DNA of 64,000 bases from Myrica gale (Eukaryota; Streptophyta; Magnoliopsida; Fagales; Myricaceae): assembly GCA_963930655.1 (NCBI GenBank), contig OZ005600.1, positions 15,523,501 through 15,587,500 on the forward strand, given 5' to 3'. Positions within the stretch are counted from its first letter, which is position 1. Each line of letters begins with the position of its first letter. Below are positions 24,570-36,544 of the stretch, piece by piece. The notes under the pieces are model-generated. The model was given only the letters and a program-made list of their open reading frames with translations. It ran no database searches and had not been told where the DNA came from. The translations under genes and the position numbers were made by a program.

Positions 24570-25862
24570 TCATGCCGGATAGGCCTCAACAATGGTCAGA
24601 ACAGCCGGAATCTTGATGACCCTATTGAGGAGAAAGCCTGATGCTTCTAGTATCTTTTGCCATGCCAACTTAGTCCTTTCATGTCCTCCCTTGCATAGCA
24701 TCATCATTGACAAATCAAGTGCTGCGATCATCTCATCAAATGGTCCCTCATTCTCCAGGTCTAAAAGAGGATCAATGATAACGACCTTCCCAGTCTCTTT
24801 TGGTATCGCTTTTAGGCAATTCTTAAGAACCTTGATGCTGTCTTCATCGTGGAAACTAGCTAGTACTCTCTACATGAAAAAGGAAGTTGGAAACTTTCAG
24901 TCTATTATATTGTTTGGTGCGAAAGTGCATAAAAGTATACCTTCAATATTGTTAGTTAGAGTGAGTTTTAGCTAGCTCTAAGTAGCAAGCGGGTATACAA
25001 AATATACAGAAAAATACGAAAAATCCGTATATTCCAAATTAAATGACAAACACAATCGTTTTCCTATATAGAACGAGGTTCCATTTGGTCAATTTACCTG
25101 CATGAAGATTGCATCAGCCTTGGGAATGGCCTCAAAGATGTTACCTCCAACGTTAATGACCCCTTCGTGCTTTGGAGCCGCTGCGATAACATGTGGCAAA
25201 TCGAAGTTGATACCTTTGATGTGGGGATGTGCTTTTACAATTTTTGATATCATATGGCCATTTCCGCCCCCCACATCCACCAATGATCCAATGGAACTGA
25301 ACCCATCTTTATATCCCGTTAAGATTGCGTCCACCATGATCGTTGCTGTGCTTTCCATTCCAGCATTGAAGAGCTTGTTGAATTCATGGTTTTTGGAGGC
25401 GAACTCGAAGATCTCAGAGCCATAGCACTTGCTGAACCCAGTACTACCAGTGACACCTTCCTTCACAAATTGGGCAAGGCAGTACCAGGGAGCCATTAGC
25501 CAGTCACTGTTTTGCAGTAATATGAACGGAGCCAAACTAAGTTCAGAGTCATGCAGAAACCATCTTGAGGAGGCAGTCAGCCCGTAGAGAGTTTCCTCAC
25601 TGTTTGGCCTTTGATGAGCCGAGAAGATTCCTTTGCGTACAAGCAATCTCATTATGCGTTCGAGGTGGGGGATGTTAGGCGAAGGCGAGTCTATCTTGGC
25701 AGCTATTTGGGACAAACTGATGGGAACACCGTGGGAGTTTATGATATCAGCAACACGGAGATCCACAGCACATTTCAATGCCATTGAGACTACAAAGGAA
25801 AATGTGTGTTCCCAAAGTTTTGTTTGGCCATCTTGCAATACCTTAGCTTCTGTAAGTGCCAT
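24570..25862 (-). CDS. COMT-type plant O-methyltransferase, catalytic histidine apparently lost
   Basis: Two exons, 25862-25098 and 24869-24570, give 354 residues, the usual length. The N-terminal dimerisation domain (residues 1-105) has the typical MALKCAVDLRVADIINSHG and PHLERIMRLLVRKGIF motifs. The SAM-binding loop LVDVGGGNG is at about 194-202, followed by GINFDLPHVI. The C-terminal part (CLKAIPKETGKVVIID to VEAYPA) is normal for the trans-resveratrol/flavonoid/myricetin O-methyltransferase group. Family members transfer methyl from SAM to a phenolic hydroxyl in the cytosol, using a His in a conserved HDW motif. Here the residues at that place, just after the splice junction, read RVLASFHDED, so the expected His-Asp-Trp at 259-261 is Ala-Ser-Phe. 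I found no alternative acceptor that restores it. The gene may be inactive, altered in activity, or a recent pseudogene. The substrate cannot be told from sequence. Confidence 0.88.
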
Positions 25863-26900
25863 CTTTTTTTTGTCCTCACCGCCTTCTCCTATCTCATGCA
25901 GTACTGTAGATTCTTACATGCAACATATATATAGTACAAGCAGAGCCTATAAATATAATTTCCTATTGTTTAAGGCCTATCACTACAAGAAAAACAAGCC
26001 ACTCTAACCGAACATTTAGTATCTGTCACCAAAGAGTAGGCTTTTAGTGACGTAACTTACAAAAGCATCATTACTAATATCTAGAGCAACAAACAGATGG
26101 TTGCCGTAACCACAAAATAATACTAACGGAGTATATTTTATTAGAAACGATTTTGGCCGTCACTACATAGAGTTTAAACTTTTTTGACATTTTGGGAGGA
26201 GGAAATTACGCCCTAGACACACCTATCTACCCCCACTTTTACTGTCGTCATGACCCATTGTCCACGAAACGTGTCCTTTCAATTCTTTCCTCAGATTACT
26301 TAGCAAAAAAAACAATTTTTTCCTAACATCTCGTATTTTTCTCTCCCTTATTTCCTCTGTTTTTTTTACCTTTGCCCTTTCGCTCATCGTCACCTCCAAA
26401 TATCTCACGTAAATCAGGTAGATCTGTACTGGGCTTGAGCAAAGAGAACAGTTAGTGAAGAAAGGGTTTGAGTAGGAAGCGACGACAAGATGTATAGGAT
26501 GTATGAAGAAAGGGTTTGAGCAAAGAGGTATACTAGGCTATGTGGAGCGGCTAGAATTTTTTGAAGCTCATTGGCTGCCAACCCAGCTATTCGGGAGAGA
26601 TGAGGCTGCAATTTGTGAAATCCTCTGTTGTTGCCGAACTTTTTTCTTCTGAGTTTGTTGCAGATTTTCTTTTGGCATGTTTGTTGTAGATCTTGCCGCA
26701 TTTGTGAAGGCCTCGTTTTTTAAAGTTCTTTTATTCATTGTAGATCTTTTTTTTATGGATTTGTTGTAGATCTGGATTGTTGTAGATTTGGTTTGTTGCA
26801 GATTTTTGGATTTTCTGCATTTGTTTCCTGCTATGGTGATTTGTAAAGTTTTAAATTTTGTAAAGTCTTGTGTCCTATTACATGAAGTCTTTGTACAACC
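25863..26900. other. OMT upstream region with a truncated CACTA-like end
   Basis: At 25981 the sequence CACTACAAGAAAAAC, with TTTAGTGACG about 60 bp on, looks like the outer end of a CACTA-family element. No matching right end was found, so it is probably truncated. From 26640 to 26830 short repeats of TTTGTTGTAGAT occur. No gene was recognised. Confidence 0.45.
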
Positions 26901-26910
26901 GTTTATAAAG

Positions 26911-27809
26911 ATTCAAATTTTATATGGATTGTTGTCTCTCTCTGTTTGAAATGAATTATCTGGTTGGTTTTGCTATTTCTCTGTTTGAAATGGAGCTCGT
27001 CGGCGCAGAGCCACGGCTTGGCAAGCTTCTCCCAATAAACTTCACGGTCGCAGTTGCCACCCATTCCTGACGAACGCGTTGCGTTATACTTTACGAATTC
27101 TAGGTCCATCCTTATATATCCTGACGGACCATTAGGCTTCATGCCACAATTGTATGTAAATTCATCTAGGGTTAGTAAGCACAAATGGTCCACGCAACAA
27201 TTGTATGTAATTCATCTAGGGTTAGTCACCACTTCATGGCTAATTAGGTCTAAAGATTTAGGGTTAGTAAGCACTAATGGTCCATACAACAATTGTATGT
27301 AATTCATCTAGGGCCAGTTACCACTTTAGTGCTAAATCTAAAAAAAATCAAAATTTATATAGATTATTGTCTCTCTATGTTTGAAATGGATTATCTGGTT
27401 GGTTTTTATATTTCTCTGTTTGAAATGGAGCTCGTCGGCGTAGAGCAACGGGGACCAGCTCGTCGGCGCAGAGCAACGGCTTGGCAAGCTTCTCCCAACA
27501 GACTTCACGGTTGCAGTTGCCACCCATTCCTGACGAACGCGTTGAGTTATACTCTACGAATTCTAGGTCCATCCTTATATATCCTGACGGACCATTAGGC
27601 TTCATGCCACAATTGTATGTAAATTCATCTAGGGTTAATAAGCACTAATGGTCCACGCAACAATTGTATGTAATTCATCTAGGGTTAGTCACCACTTCAG
27701 GGCTAATTAGGTCTAAAGATTTAGGGTTAGTAAGCACTAATGGTCCACACAACAATTGTAAGTAATTCATCTAGGGTCAGTTACCACTTTAGTGCCAAAT
27801 CTAAGAAAT
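26911..27809. repeat. Tandem duplication of a unit of about 437 bp
   Basis: Copy 1 is about 26911-27347 and copy 2 about 27348-27809. Both contain GAGCTCGTCGGCGCAGAG, CCATTCCTGACGAACGCGTT and three internal copies of CAATTGTATGTAATTCATC. Copy 2 has an extra short duplication of its GCTCGTCGGCG segment. On the minus strand both copies keep a similar open frame (MKPNGPSGYIRMDLEF...CADEL), which may be a trapped coding piece, but I do not recognise it. Confidence 0.8.
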
Positions 27810-29100
27810 TCAACCTTCAAAAGTATGCCGCATGTGTTATAAATTAGCCATGCGTTACGATTTGACAGTTAGATTTATTTCAGGACGCAACTTGATGGAT
27901 TTTAAAAGTTTAGAAACTTAATATGTAAAAAATAATAGTTAAGACCCTAATTTGAGATTGCTCTGGTAACTTGGGGCAAACCTAATTTTGAGAGGAGCTG
28001 GGCCATGGCTCGAGTCCCATGGCTTGGTCCCTGGTGCCAACTGCCAAGACTCAATAGAGCTACTATCACTACAGCTACTGCAGGCCCTTAGGCGCCCAAA
28101 ATTAAAGACATAAAACTAGTCAAGGGAGTTAATCCCCCCACCTGCCCCCACTACTAAATATTATGGCATCGAAACTTTGCCCCATCCTAATAAACTGATG
28201 ACCAGGAGATGCGGCATATTTGATTGATTATCTTATTTTTCAAATTATGGATTTACCAGGATGCATTGAAAATGTGAAAATTTCTAATTTCAATCAACCA
28301 ACATGATCTTCTACTTTTATATTCTTTAAATAAATGCTCAAAATTTGTTTTACATCTGGAACACAGTTCCAGTACTCAAGAACATTCTTGAATTTTTGGT
28401 GTTAATCTATCTTATTTATAATTATATTAAAATTAACAAAATATACTTTAATATCCTATTTATAATATTATATAAATACATCAAGGACTCCACGTCAACT
28501 AATGAACCTTGCCGTCGGTAACACGTACGTAGCATTAAGACTACAAAAACTAGGAGAGAGAGAGAAATTGTCACAAGCTAGCGAGATCCTTATGCCGTGA
28601 AGCGGGGGTAAGTACGATATCCTACGAGTCCTGAAGTAGCTCTCGAGTCTCGATCAGGAGCGGCTCAATAAAAACGAAAATTACTATTTTTCCCAAATTA
28701 ATAAACGTCTCCCTTAGGTGGCATACGAGATATACGTTTAGCTTTATATATATAACTTCCGACGTCTTGACAATTTGTTATATAAATATTTTTAAAATCA
28801 TTTTACTCATGACTTGGTCGAATGTTTTCAAAAAATAATCGAAGATCAATTTTTAATTGAAGTTAGGCTAAGTTTGTTTTGCCGTATTTTACTTTGTGTA
28901 AAGTACTTTCAATATTTTCGAATATTTGGAGTCTCATAAAATAGGGTCAACCGTAAAACACACCTCACACCTTTGCTTTCTTGAAAGTGGTTTACTTTCT
29001 AAAATTAGTGAATCTTCTTCTTCGACTTGCCTTTCTCAATCTTATGGGTGGTAAAAAATCCATCGACCCGAAACCGATCCGGTTTCATCCCGAACTAATC
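27810..29100. other. AT-rich intergenic stretch, nothing recognised
   Basis: No coding region, clear repeat boundary or RNA gene was seen. A CCCACTACTAAATATTATGG sequence at 28138 resembles a CACTA end but has no partner. Confidence 0.4.
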
Positions 29101-29114
29101 GGGTTACATCGTGG

Positions 29115-29640
29115 TCAGGGTCGGGGTTGGCTTTTGAAACATGAACCAAGAAAAATCAAGTTTGTGTTTAGGTCTCTAACCTGAAACCAAAGCATTCAAA
29201 GGAACTCGACCCTGACAGTTTTAGTTTTTTTCGGGGTTGAGATCGGGTTTTGAAATATGAACCCGAGAAAAATAAAGTTCGTGTTCGGATCTCTAACCCA
29301 AAACCAAAGTATTCAAAGGAACTCGACCCCGACGGTTTAGCTATTTCAAGGTTGAGGTTAGGTTTTGAAACATGAACTCGACCCCGGCGGTTTTAGCTTT
29401 TTTCTGGGTTGAGATCGGGTTTTGAAACATTAACCCGAGAAAAATCAAGTTCGTGTTTGAGTCTCTAACCCGAAACCAAAGTATTCAAAGGAACTCGACC
29501 CCGACGGTTTAGCTTTTTTCGGGGTTGGGGTCAGATTTGAAACATGAACTCGAGAAAAATAAAGTTGATGTTTGAGTCTCTAAACCGAAACCAAAGTATT
29601 CAAAAGAACCCGATCCTGACGATTTTAATTATTTTCGGGG
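29115..29640. repeat. Minisatellite, unit about 116 bp, four full and one deleted copy
   Basis: Units begin near 29115, 29231, 29347, 29404 and 29520. Each carries GGTTTTGAAACATGAACCCG, AAGTTCGTGTT, CTCTAACCCGAAACCAAAG and AACTCGACCCCGACGGTTT. The third unit lacks its middle (about 57 bp remain). The short CGGGTT/AACCCG boxes recur inside each unit. Confidence 0.88.
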
Positions 29641-30224
29641 TCGAGTTGCAAACTTCTTGCCTGATGTTAATAATTAAATTTATTAATCATATAAAATTAC
29701 AAAAAATACAACATGGGTCAAAACATTGTAAATACTTTCAAAAAATATATTTGATGTAACAACCAAACATCAGAAATTAGATTACTTTACTTAAATATAA
29801 TGCATTTGAAATTACTTTAAAAAAAAATCACTTTACTTAAAACAAAGGGAGCCTTAAATATAAATGTGTTATTACGATCGAGGAAAATTTTGATTTACTG
29901 CCTAATTATAGCATCTATTACAATTTCATAGGGCTTTTAATGGAGGAATTTTTATATTTTTTTAATAGGGGTGAGTGTCATAGGTGGCCGCATCAACTGC
30001 CTAGCAGCAGACAACAACATTGCTATACCTTCTCATGGGACAAGTTTAACAATGAAAAAGCAAATCTCAAAACTATCAACAGATTTAATTTACCCTCTCT
30101 ATTACTACATGACAATTATAGTAAAAAAAATAAATGTCACACTTTTAGTAGCCGTATCCTAATGAGATTCAAATAAAAATTTGTGGCACCTTAAGAGTGC
30201 AATAAGCCATATATTAACGATAAC

Positions 30225-30800
30225 TGTACCAATCGATAGTAAAATTTTCGTCACTAAATATTATGATCGATCAATAACTGTACCAATCGGTCGGTGAAAT
30301 CGAAGTGGTCGATCGGTGGAATCATTGATCGGTCGGTCTTTGTTTTGAAATGGTCGATTGAAAGATACGGTCGATCGATCGCCAATTTTAAGACGATCGA
30401 TCAAATACATATGGCTGATCGATCAATACATATTAACGATAGATCGTTTCAGTACCATCAATCTGTCGTGTTTGTTTAATCGATCTATCACTTGAGTTTG
30501 AAGATCGAATGTTTTAGTACCATCAATTGGTCGTGTTTATCTAATCAATCGTCGTTTATTTCAGCGATGGAACGATGATTTCCTACATGATCGATCGATG
30601 TCAGCTAACGATCTATCGTCTATTTCTCCACCGATCGGGCGTTTATAATATCGATGGATCGCTTGCACTGGGCCGATCGATCGGTTATATTACTGATCGA
30701 TCATTATTTTAGTCATTTTAATATGGGTGATCGATCGGTGGTATTCGCGATCGATGGTTATCACAATAACCGTTCGATCGCTGAAATTGCCGATCAAACA
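30225..30800. repeat. CGATCGATCG palindrome array (left subterminal region)
   Basis: Dense short direct and inverted copies of CGATCGATCG and GATCGATCGGT, often about 20-40 bp apart. The same motif recurs at 32650-32880, 35930-36240, 37675-38100 and 38440-38830, and is rare elsewhere in the window. By analogy with CACTA elements these would be binding sites for the element's own Transposase_24-like protein. Confidence 0.8.
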
Positions 30801-30999
30801 GTAATAGCATAATCATTTAAAAAAACAATAATAATAGAAATATTATATAACACGTACTATTAACAATACAATAATCACATTAATGATGTTCAATAATAAT
30901 ACATTATGATCCGTAATTAAACCGAAAATAACATCGTAATAATACATAAATACAAAGCTATTACAACATACATGTATCTACCTTTTTGAGCCCCCAAAA

Positions 31000-32240
31000 T
31001 GACTCAATAGTCACTTTTACATGTCGCTCATTTTCTTTTCCATTACAGAGGACATTTTCCTCTCCAGCTCCTTTGATATTTCTACTCGTAAGCGCTTTTG
31101 CTTCTTTCGCATACGCCCTTTCTCATTTTGCATGCGCTCCTCGTGCTCCACTCGCATGTGCTCTTGCTCCCTTTTCATGCACTCCTACTCCACCCGTTTC
31201 TCCTCACGGTGGTCCTAGAGCGTGTCCTTCATCTCAGCTTGCTTTTTCGCAAATTCTTGCAAGTCTTTTTCTCTAGAATCTCTCATCGCTTCTATCAATC
31301 CCTTGCCTTCGCTAGCTGGTGTTGTGAAAACTTCGAGTGCTCTGGAACGAGCGCAAACCAGCAGCGTGGTTCACAGTCAACTTTGATTTATTCTTCTTAT
31401 TTTGCGCGCTTCGTTTCTGTGATATTTTAAGTAATTAAATATAAAAATAATGTAATATTTAATCAACGGAATTTTGTAAATCACATACCAAAAAGTGCTT
31501 CGTTTGTGAACAAATCGCATAACTCCTTCCATTATTCTTCCGTGGTATTAGGGTGAGACTTCAGTAATACCGCCTCTTTGCTCGGGAACTTCTTGAAATA
31601 CGCAGGCATCTGGTTGCAGTGTGTTCGACGTGCCGTCATCATAGTCTCGACCGCCGTCCTCACATCCTCTTGACGGGTGTAGTCAAGGTCAAAGTGGTCC
31701 TGCATAAGTACCAAAACACACAATATTACAATGATAAATGAAATGCTAACCAAGAATAATATGTTTACGAGTTTAATCATACCAACACTCGATCCATAAT
31801 GTACTCCTTCACTTCTGCTGGAACATCAACCCACTTGTTAACGGAGATTGGAATTAGCCCTCAGACCAACATTCTAATCTTCGTCGATAGGGTGACAGCA
31901 ATGGAAGACACTTCTCCACACTCTCCCTCCGGGATATGCACCGATAATTTCCCAGACCCAGACCCAAGAATTTTATCCAAACCGACCCCACGTGTCCAAA
32001 CCAACCCCACGTGTCCTACCTCCTTCTAACTCCGCATGAACATCATTTATCATTTCCTCCATCCCATCAAAGTTATTTCCCTCTAAATCCTCATCACTAT
32101 GTGGTAAGCTTGCACCAGACTCTTGACTCAGATTTGAAGCAAGTTGAATACCCTCCTCGTGCAACATCCATAACTTACAACTCACATCAAACTCATTAAT
32201 GTATATATGATCTTTCATTTTATCCAACACTTGAAACACT
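31000..32240 (-). pseudogene. Transposase_24 (PTTA-like) CACTA protein, decayed
   Basis: On the minus strand the parts come in family order. First is an acidic N-terminal region (32239-31990). Next is a segment with KLSVHIPEGE...KWVDVPAEVKEYIMDRV (about 31960-31790), then DHFDLDYTRQEDV...PAYFKKFPSKEAV (31705-31540), KNKSKLTVNHAAG (about 31400-31360), and a highly charged coiled coil (31290-31000). These match, piece by piece, the protein of the element at 3172-4724. Several stops and frame changes separate the pieces, so the gene is dead. Confidence 0.75.
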
Positions 32241-33968
32241 CAAATATTCATCATCCATGCTTCTCAAACTCCATAATTTATTTCAATAATCAAACATGTA
32301 AATATCACAAATACTACACATGAATCCATAATCAAATAACCAACCAAATCATTCCTAAATCGTAGTGTAGGTCGAGCATATTACCTCTTGCACGAAATCA
32401 ACACCAAAACGAACTAAACCCCACCAAAATCCCACAAATTTTACCTAAATTTTTCAATATTCACCAGGTTAAAAAAAACCAATGAATTTGAGCTTGGGCT
32501 TGATCTTAAGCTATTCTAAACACTCTCACAATTAAAAGAATGGTGTTTGGGTTAAGTTTGAAGGAGACATAGCTTCTTGCCGCAAGCATTCGGTCTCCTC
32601 TTGTCGTGGGTGTGTTTTTGCACTTCACCTCACGACCATAAAGCATTTTAGTATTTCAAGCTCGATAAATACCGATCGATCGCCTTTTCAGCTTTAAAAC
32701 TCTCGCTAAGTTTTCCGACCTATCAATTGTCACAAATGTACCGATCAATCGGTATGTGAATTTAAAAGGACGACAGATGCAGGCCATCGATTGGTCGTTT
32801 GAGACGATCGATCGGACTCAGAAGCTTAAACGAAATCGTCCTGTATCGATCGATCGGTAACGCATAGATCGATCGGTGAACCTAATTTTTAACTAGACAA
32901 ATGACTTAATTATTAAATTATTTTACATATAATGTCATCTTAATACATACCTCATACTAATAACTTATAATTATGTGCTAAATAATCGTTATATCACTAG
33001 TTTATGACATTTTAATACATTCCTCATGCTAACTCTTACAAAATGCATCATAGATGCAACATGTACAACTTATACATGTTTTCCTAAATATTAATGATGT
33101 GTATATTTGTGTTTTTATCTAATCTAAATACATCCTAACATACTTTTTTAATATATGTTTTGTGTTTGCAAATATTTAAACTCGCAATATTCAATCATCA
33201 AAATCTCGATTGTGCACAAAAGCCAACAATCTCTCACTTTTTGATGATGAAAATAACTTGATAGTTTTGGGATGACTTCCCTTATCTGTTGCAATTGGAC
33301 AAACATTTAAAACTAGAGACAAAGCATTAGTAGTAGTGAAGATTGGTCGACCGCTTCACCAGCCGGTCGACCTCTTCAACTTAAGCACATAGTCCGGTTT
33401 TTTTAAACTCACGTTTTTGAAAATTTTTAAACACCCAATTTTAAAGATTTACTTCTCATAAGTATATGAAAATTTTGAGAGTTTGATTGGGGTGTTTTGA
33501 AACCTTTAAAAAAAATTTAATATTTCAAACAAAAGGTAAAACAATTTATGCACGTTTTGAAAGATATACAAGTGTGATTCATAATCCTTGTCATAAGTAA
33601 AACAAAGAGTTACAAGGATTATACCCTAAGGTTTTAAATCTTCACTTTTGAGCTCCTTGCATCTTATTGATCTTCTTTTTTTTAAATCTTTGGCTCTTTC
33701 ATCAAAACGTATTTGTCTTTATAGATGTTCGTTTTATAAACTTGGTCCATTTATTGAAACATTAAAATCTCGATTGTGCACAAAAGCCAGCAATCTTAAT
33801 ACATATCTCATACCAATAGCTTATAACCATGTGTTAAATAAATGTTACATCACTACTTTATGACATCTTAATATATTCTTCATACTAACTCTTACAAAAT
33901 GCATCTATGATGCAACATGTACAACTTATACATGCTTTTCTAAATATTAATGATGTGCACTTGATATA

Positions 33969-35606
33969 TGTTAGCCCAAGGTTGTTTTACAAACAATCTA
34001 TAAATGATTTTGATGATAACAAAGTTTCTAGGTTTTGATGGACTTTAGATTTTACTTCTTACATCCATCTCTTAAAATGATTTTCCTCTTGTATCAAGGT
34101 TTTCTCTATACAAAAAACTCTCAAATATTTTTGATCCTCTTTATTCTCATTAAAATATCACATTTTACATTGCAAATGTTTTTGAGATTCTTTGAATTGA
34201 AATAGATGTTGTTAAAGAAAAACTTTTTTTGGCTAAGTGTTGAAGGTGTCGACACATAGGAACATGGTGTCGACACATTGCACTAACACCCGAGACTTTG
34301 CTTTTCAATCTTTCAACTCGATTTTTTGGCTAAGTGTTGAAGGTGTTGACACATAGGACCATGGTGTCGACACATTGCACTAACACCCGAGACTTTGTTT
34401 TTCAATCTTTCAACTCGATTTTTTGGCTAAGTGTTGAAGGTGTCGACACATAGGACCATGGTGTCGACACATTGCACTAACACCCGAGACTTTGCATTCC
34501 AATCCATTTCAAGTTGATTTTTGACTAAATGTTGGAGGTGTCGACACATTGGACCATGGTGTCGACACATTGAACTAACACCCGAGACTTCTCTTTTCAA
34601 ACGTTTCAAGTTGATTTTTGGCTAAGTGTTGGAGGTGTCGACACATTGGACCATGGTGTCGACACATTGAACTAACATCCGAGACTTCACTTTTCAAACG
34701 TTTCAAGTTGATTTTTGACTAAGTGTTGGAGGTGTCGACACATTGTATTATGGTGTCGACACATTGAACTAGCACCCGAGACTCCATTTCCAGATCTAGT
34801 TTAATGTGTCAGCACATACAACCTATGTGTCGACACATTGTGTTATTTTGCAGAATTTCTGGAAACGTCGTCATCACTCCAAAACTTTCTCAAAATGTCT
34901 CAAATGACCTCCAACGGCTCCAAAGCTTTACCAGAAGACCCTTGGTGCCCTAGACGCTTTATATTGAAGAAGATGGAGAGAGAAATTAAAGCTGTTGTGC
35001 GACATTTACTCTGACCTAACTTTCTAGAGAGAGAAACGCTTTAAAGAAGAAAGAAGCTACATCATCCAACAAAGCTTGTCCTCACCTGCAATTAACTGTT
35101 GCCTTTCTTGTATATCTTATCTCTTTGCACACCTCAGTACTTTACACTTGCTTATTTGGCTTAAAGAGCTATTTCATTAGATTCCTTTTTGTACCCATCC
35201 TTGAAAAACACGTGAGTGTTTGTGAAAAACACTTGTCCTACTTGTTGGGTAGAAGAAATCCTCTAGGTTGTGAGGATTTGTGAGAGTGAGTTAAAGTGTA
35301 AGCTCAGAAAACACTTTTTAACGGTTCCTTAGCACCCCGGAAGCTAAGGTGTATTTACTATTTGACGAATAGTGAAGGAAGCCCAAGGAAGTCAATAGCC
35401 TTGGGGGCGGACGTAGGCAAGTGTTAGCCGAACCACCTAAAAGTCGAGGTGTTATCTCTCTAACCCTATCTCCTTTTACTGTTGTTTTCTTTTGTTGTGA
35501 TTGTTTATATATATATTTTACTTAATCTCTTACTCTTTAGATAGGGGATCTTTGGACATTCGACTTTATAAATAAAAGTAGACAAAAGTTTTTATAAAAC
35601 CCAATT
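33969..35606 (+). mobile_element. Copia-type LTR fragment containing a minisatellite
   Basis: Starts TGTTAGCCCAAGG at 33969. It shows the features of long plant Copia LTRs: the stretch from 35150 to 35480 (AAGCTAAGGTGTATTTAC, GCGGACGTAGGCAAG, CCGAACCACC) and an end reading AAAACCCAATTCACC. No internal retrotransposon genes follow, and a half MITE begins at 35607, so this is a truncated or solo LTR. It has no visible target duplication. Confidence 0.6.
34231..34800. repeat. 97-bp minisatellite inside the LTR, six copies
   Basis: Copies start at 34231, 34328, 34425, 34523, 34620 and 34717 (spacing 97-98 bp). Each unit has the core GGCTAAGTGTTGAAGG and two copies of the perfect palindrome GTGTCGACAC, then CTAACACCCGAGACTT. 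The later copies are more diverged. The array sits in the 5' half of the LTR. Confidence 0.92.
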
Positions 35607-35793
35607 CACCACAATATCTTTAATATATGCAAAATGGGTCAAACGTATTATCGTCATTTTCGTCTACAAATTTGACATAGGGTGCAAAATGTCAAAAATT
35701 GGTAGTTAGAGGGAGCAATGTATCAAAATTGGTAATTTAGGGTGCAAAATGTAAAACCTATGATAATTTGTGGGTGAAAAATTGTATTCTCTT
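35607..35793. mobile_element. Half copy of the MULE-type MITE
   Basis: Closely resembles the right half of the MITE at 12262-12660: TATCTTTAATATATGCAAAA, GTCAAAAATTGGTAGTTAGA and GTAAAACCTATG occur in the same order. The left half is missing where the LTR fragment ends. Confidence 0.75.
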
Positions 35794-36544
35794 GGGTTGT
35801 TAGTGTCCTTTCAATATATTTTTATGTAATCTAAATACATCCTAACATAGTTTGTTAATATATATTTTGTGTTTGCAAACATTTAAACTCACATATTTAA
35901 TCACTAATTCTTAAAAACAAAATTGTATGACGGTCGATCAGTATAATACAACGATCGATCGTTATTTACATTTAAAACGACGCCGTGCTACACGATCGAT
36001 CGTCTTATATTAACGATAGATTACGTCTTATATTAACGATCGTTGTGCAATGTACCGATCAATCGGTGTTATGCTCCAAAACGACGACGTGTTTAACGAT
36101 CGGTCGGTTGGATATATCTAAACGACATCCTGCCTTACCAATCGATCGCTTACAATACCGATCGATCAGTGGTCCTCAAATTAAAAAACTGGTTTTTATT
36201 TAAATTCTTATATTACTTATTTGATCGATCGCTATAAATTTCTTACGTATATATTAGTACTTAAATTTTATTTAGGAATGTATTTTATTTAGCTGTTTAA
36301 CTTTACGATTTTTGTTACTTTTGCTAACCAAAGGGTATTTCGGTCAATTTACGTATCTAAGTGTCGGGAAAAAAATACAAATAAAAAAACACGTAAACTG
36401 CAATCAAAGTCACTACATACCCATAAATAAACAGATATGTCCCAAATACTTAAATAAAAACTAAAATCAAATAAACATATATGTCTCAAACAGATAAATA
36501 AAAACAGAAATCCAAATGTATGTCCCAAATAGATAGTAAAAATA

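Noticed and set aside
28138..30260. CACTACTAAATATTATGG as the left terminus of the second CACTA-like element
   Set aside because: Beyond CACTACTA it does not match the right terminus, and no 3-bp duplication could be paired.
30986..31276. Plus-strand open frames at the left of the second CACTA-like element
   Set aside because: They are antisense to the coiled-coil end of the Transposase_24-like pseudogene.
34231..34800. Regularly spaced repeats resembling a CRISPR array
   Set aside because: The 97-bp units are repeated throughout without unique spacers, in plant DNA inside an LTR; it is a minisatellite.
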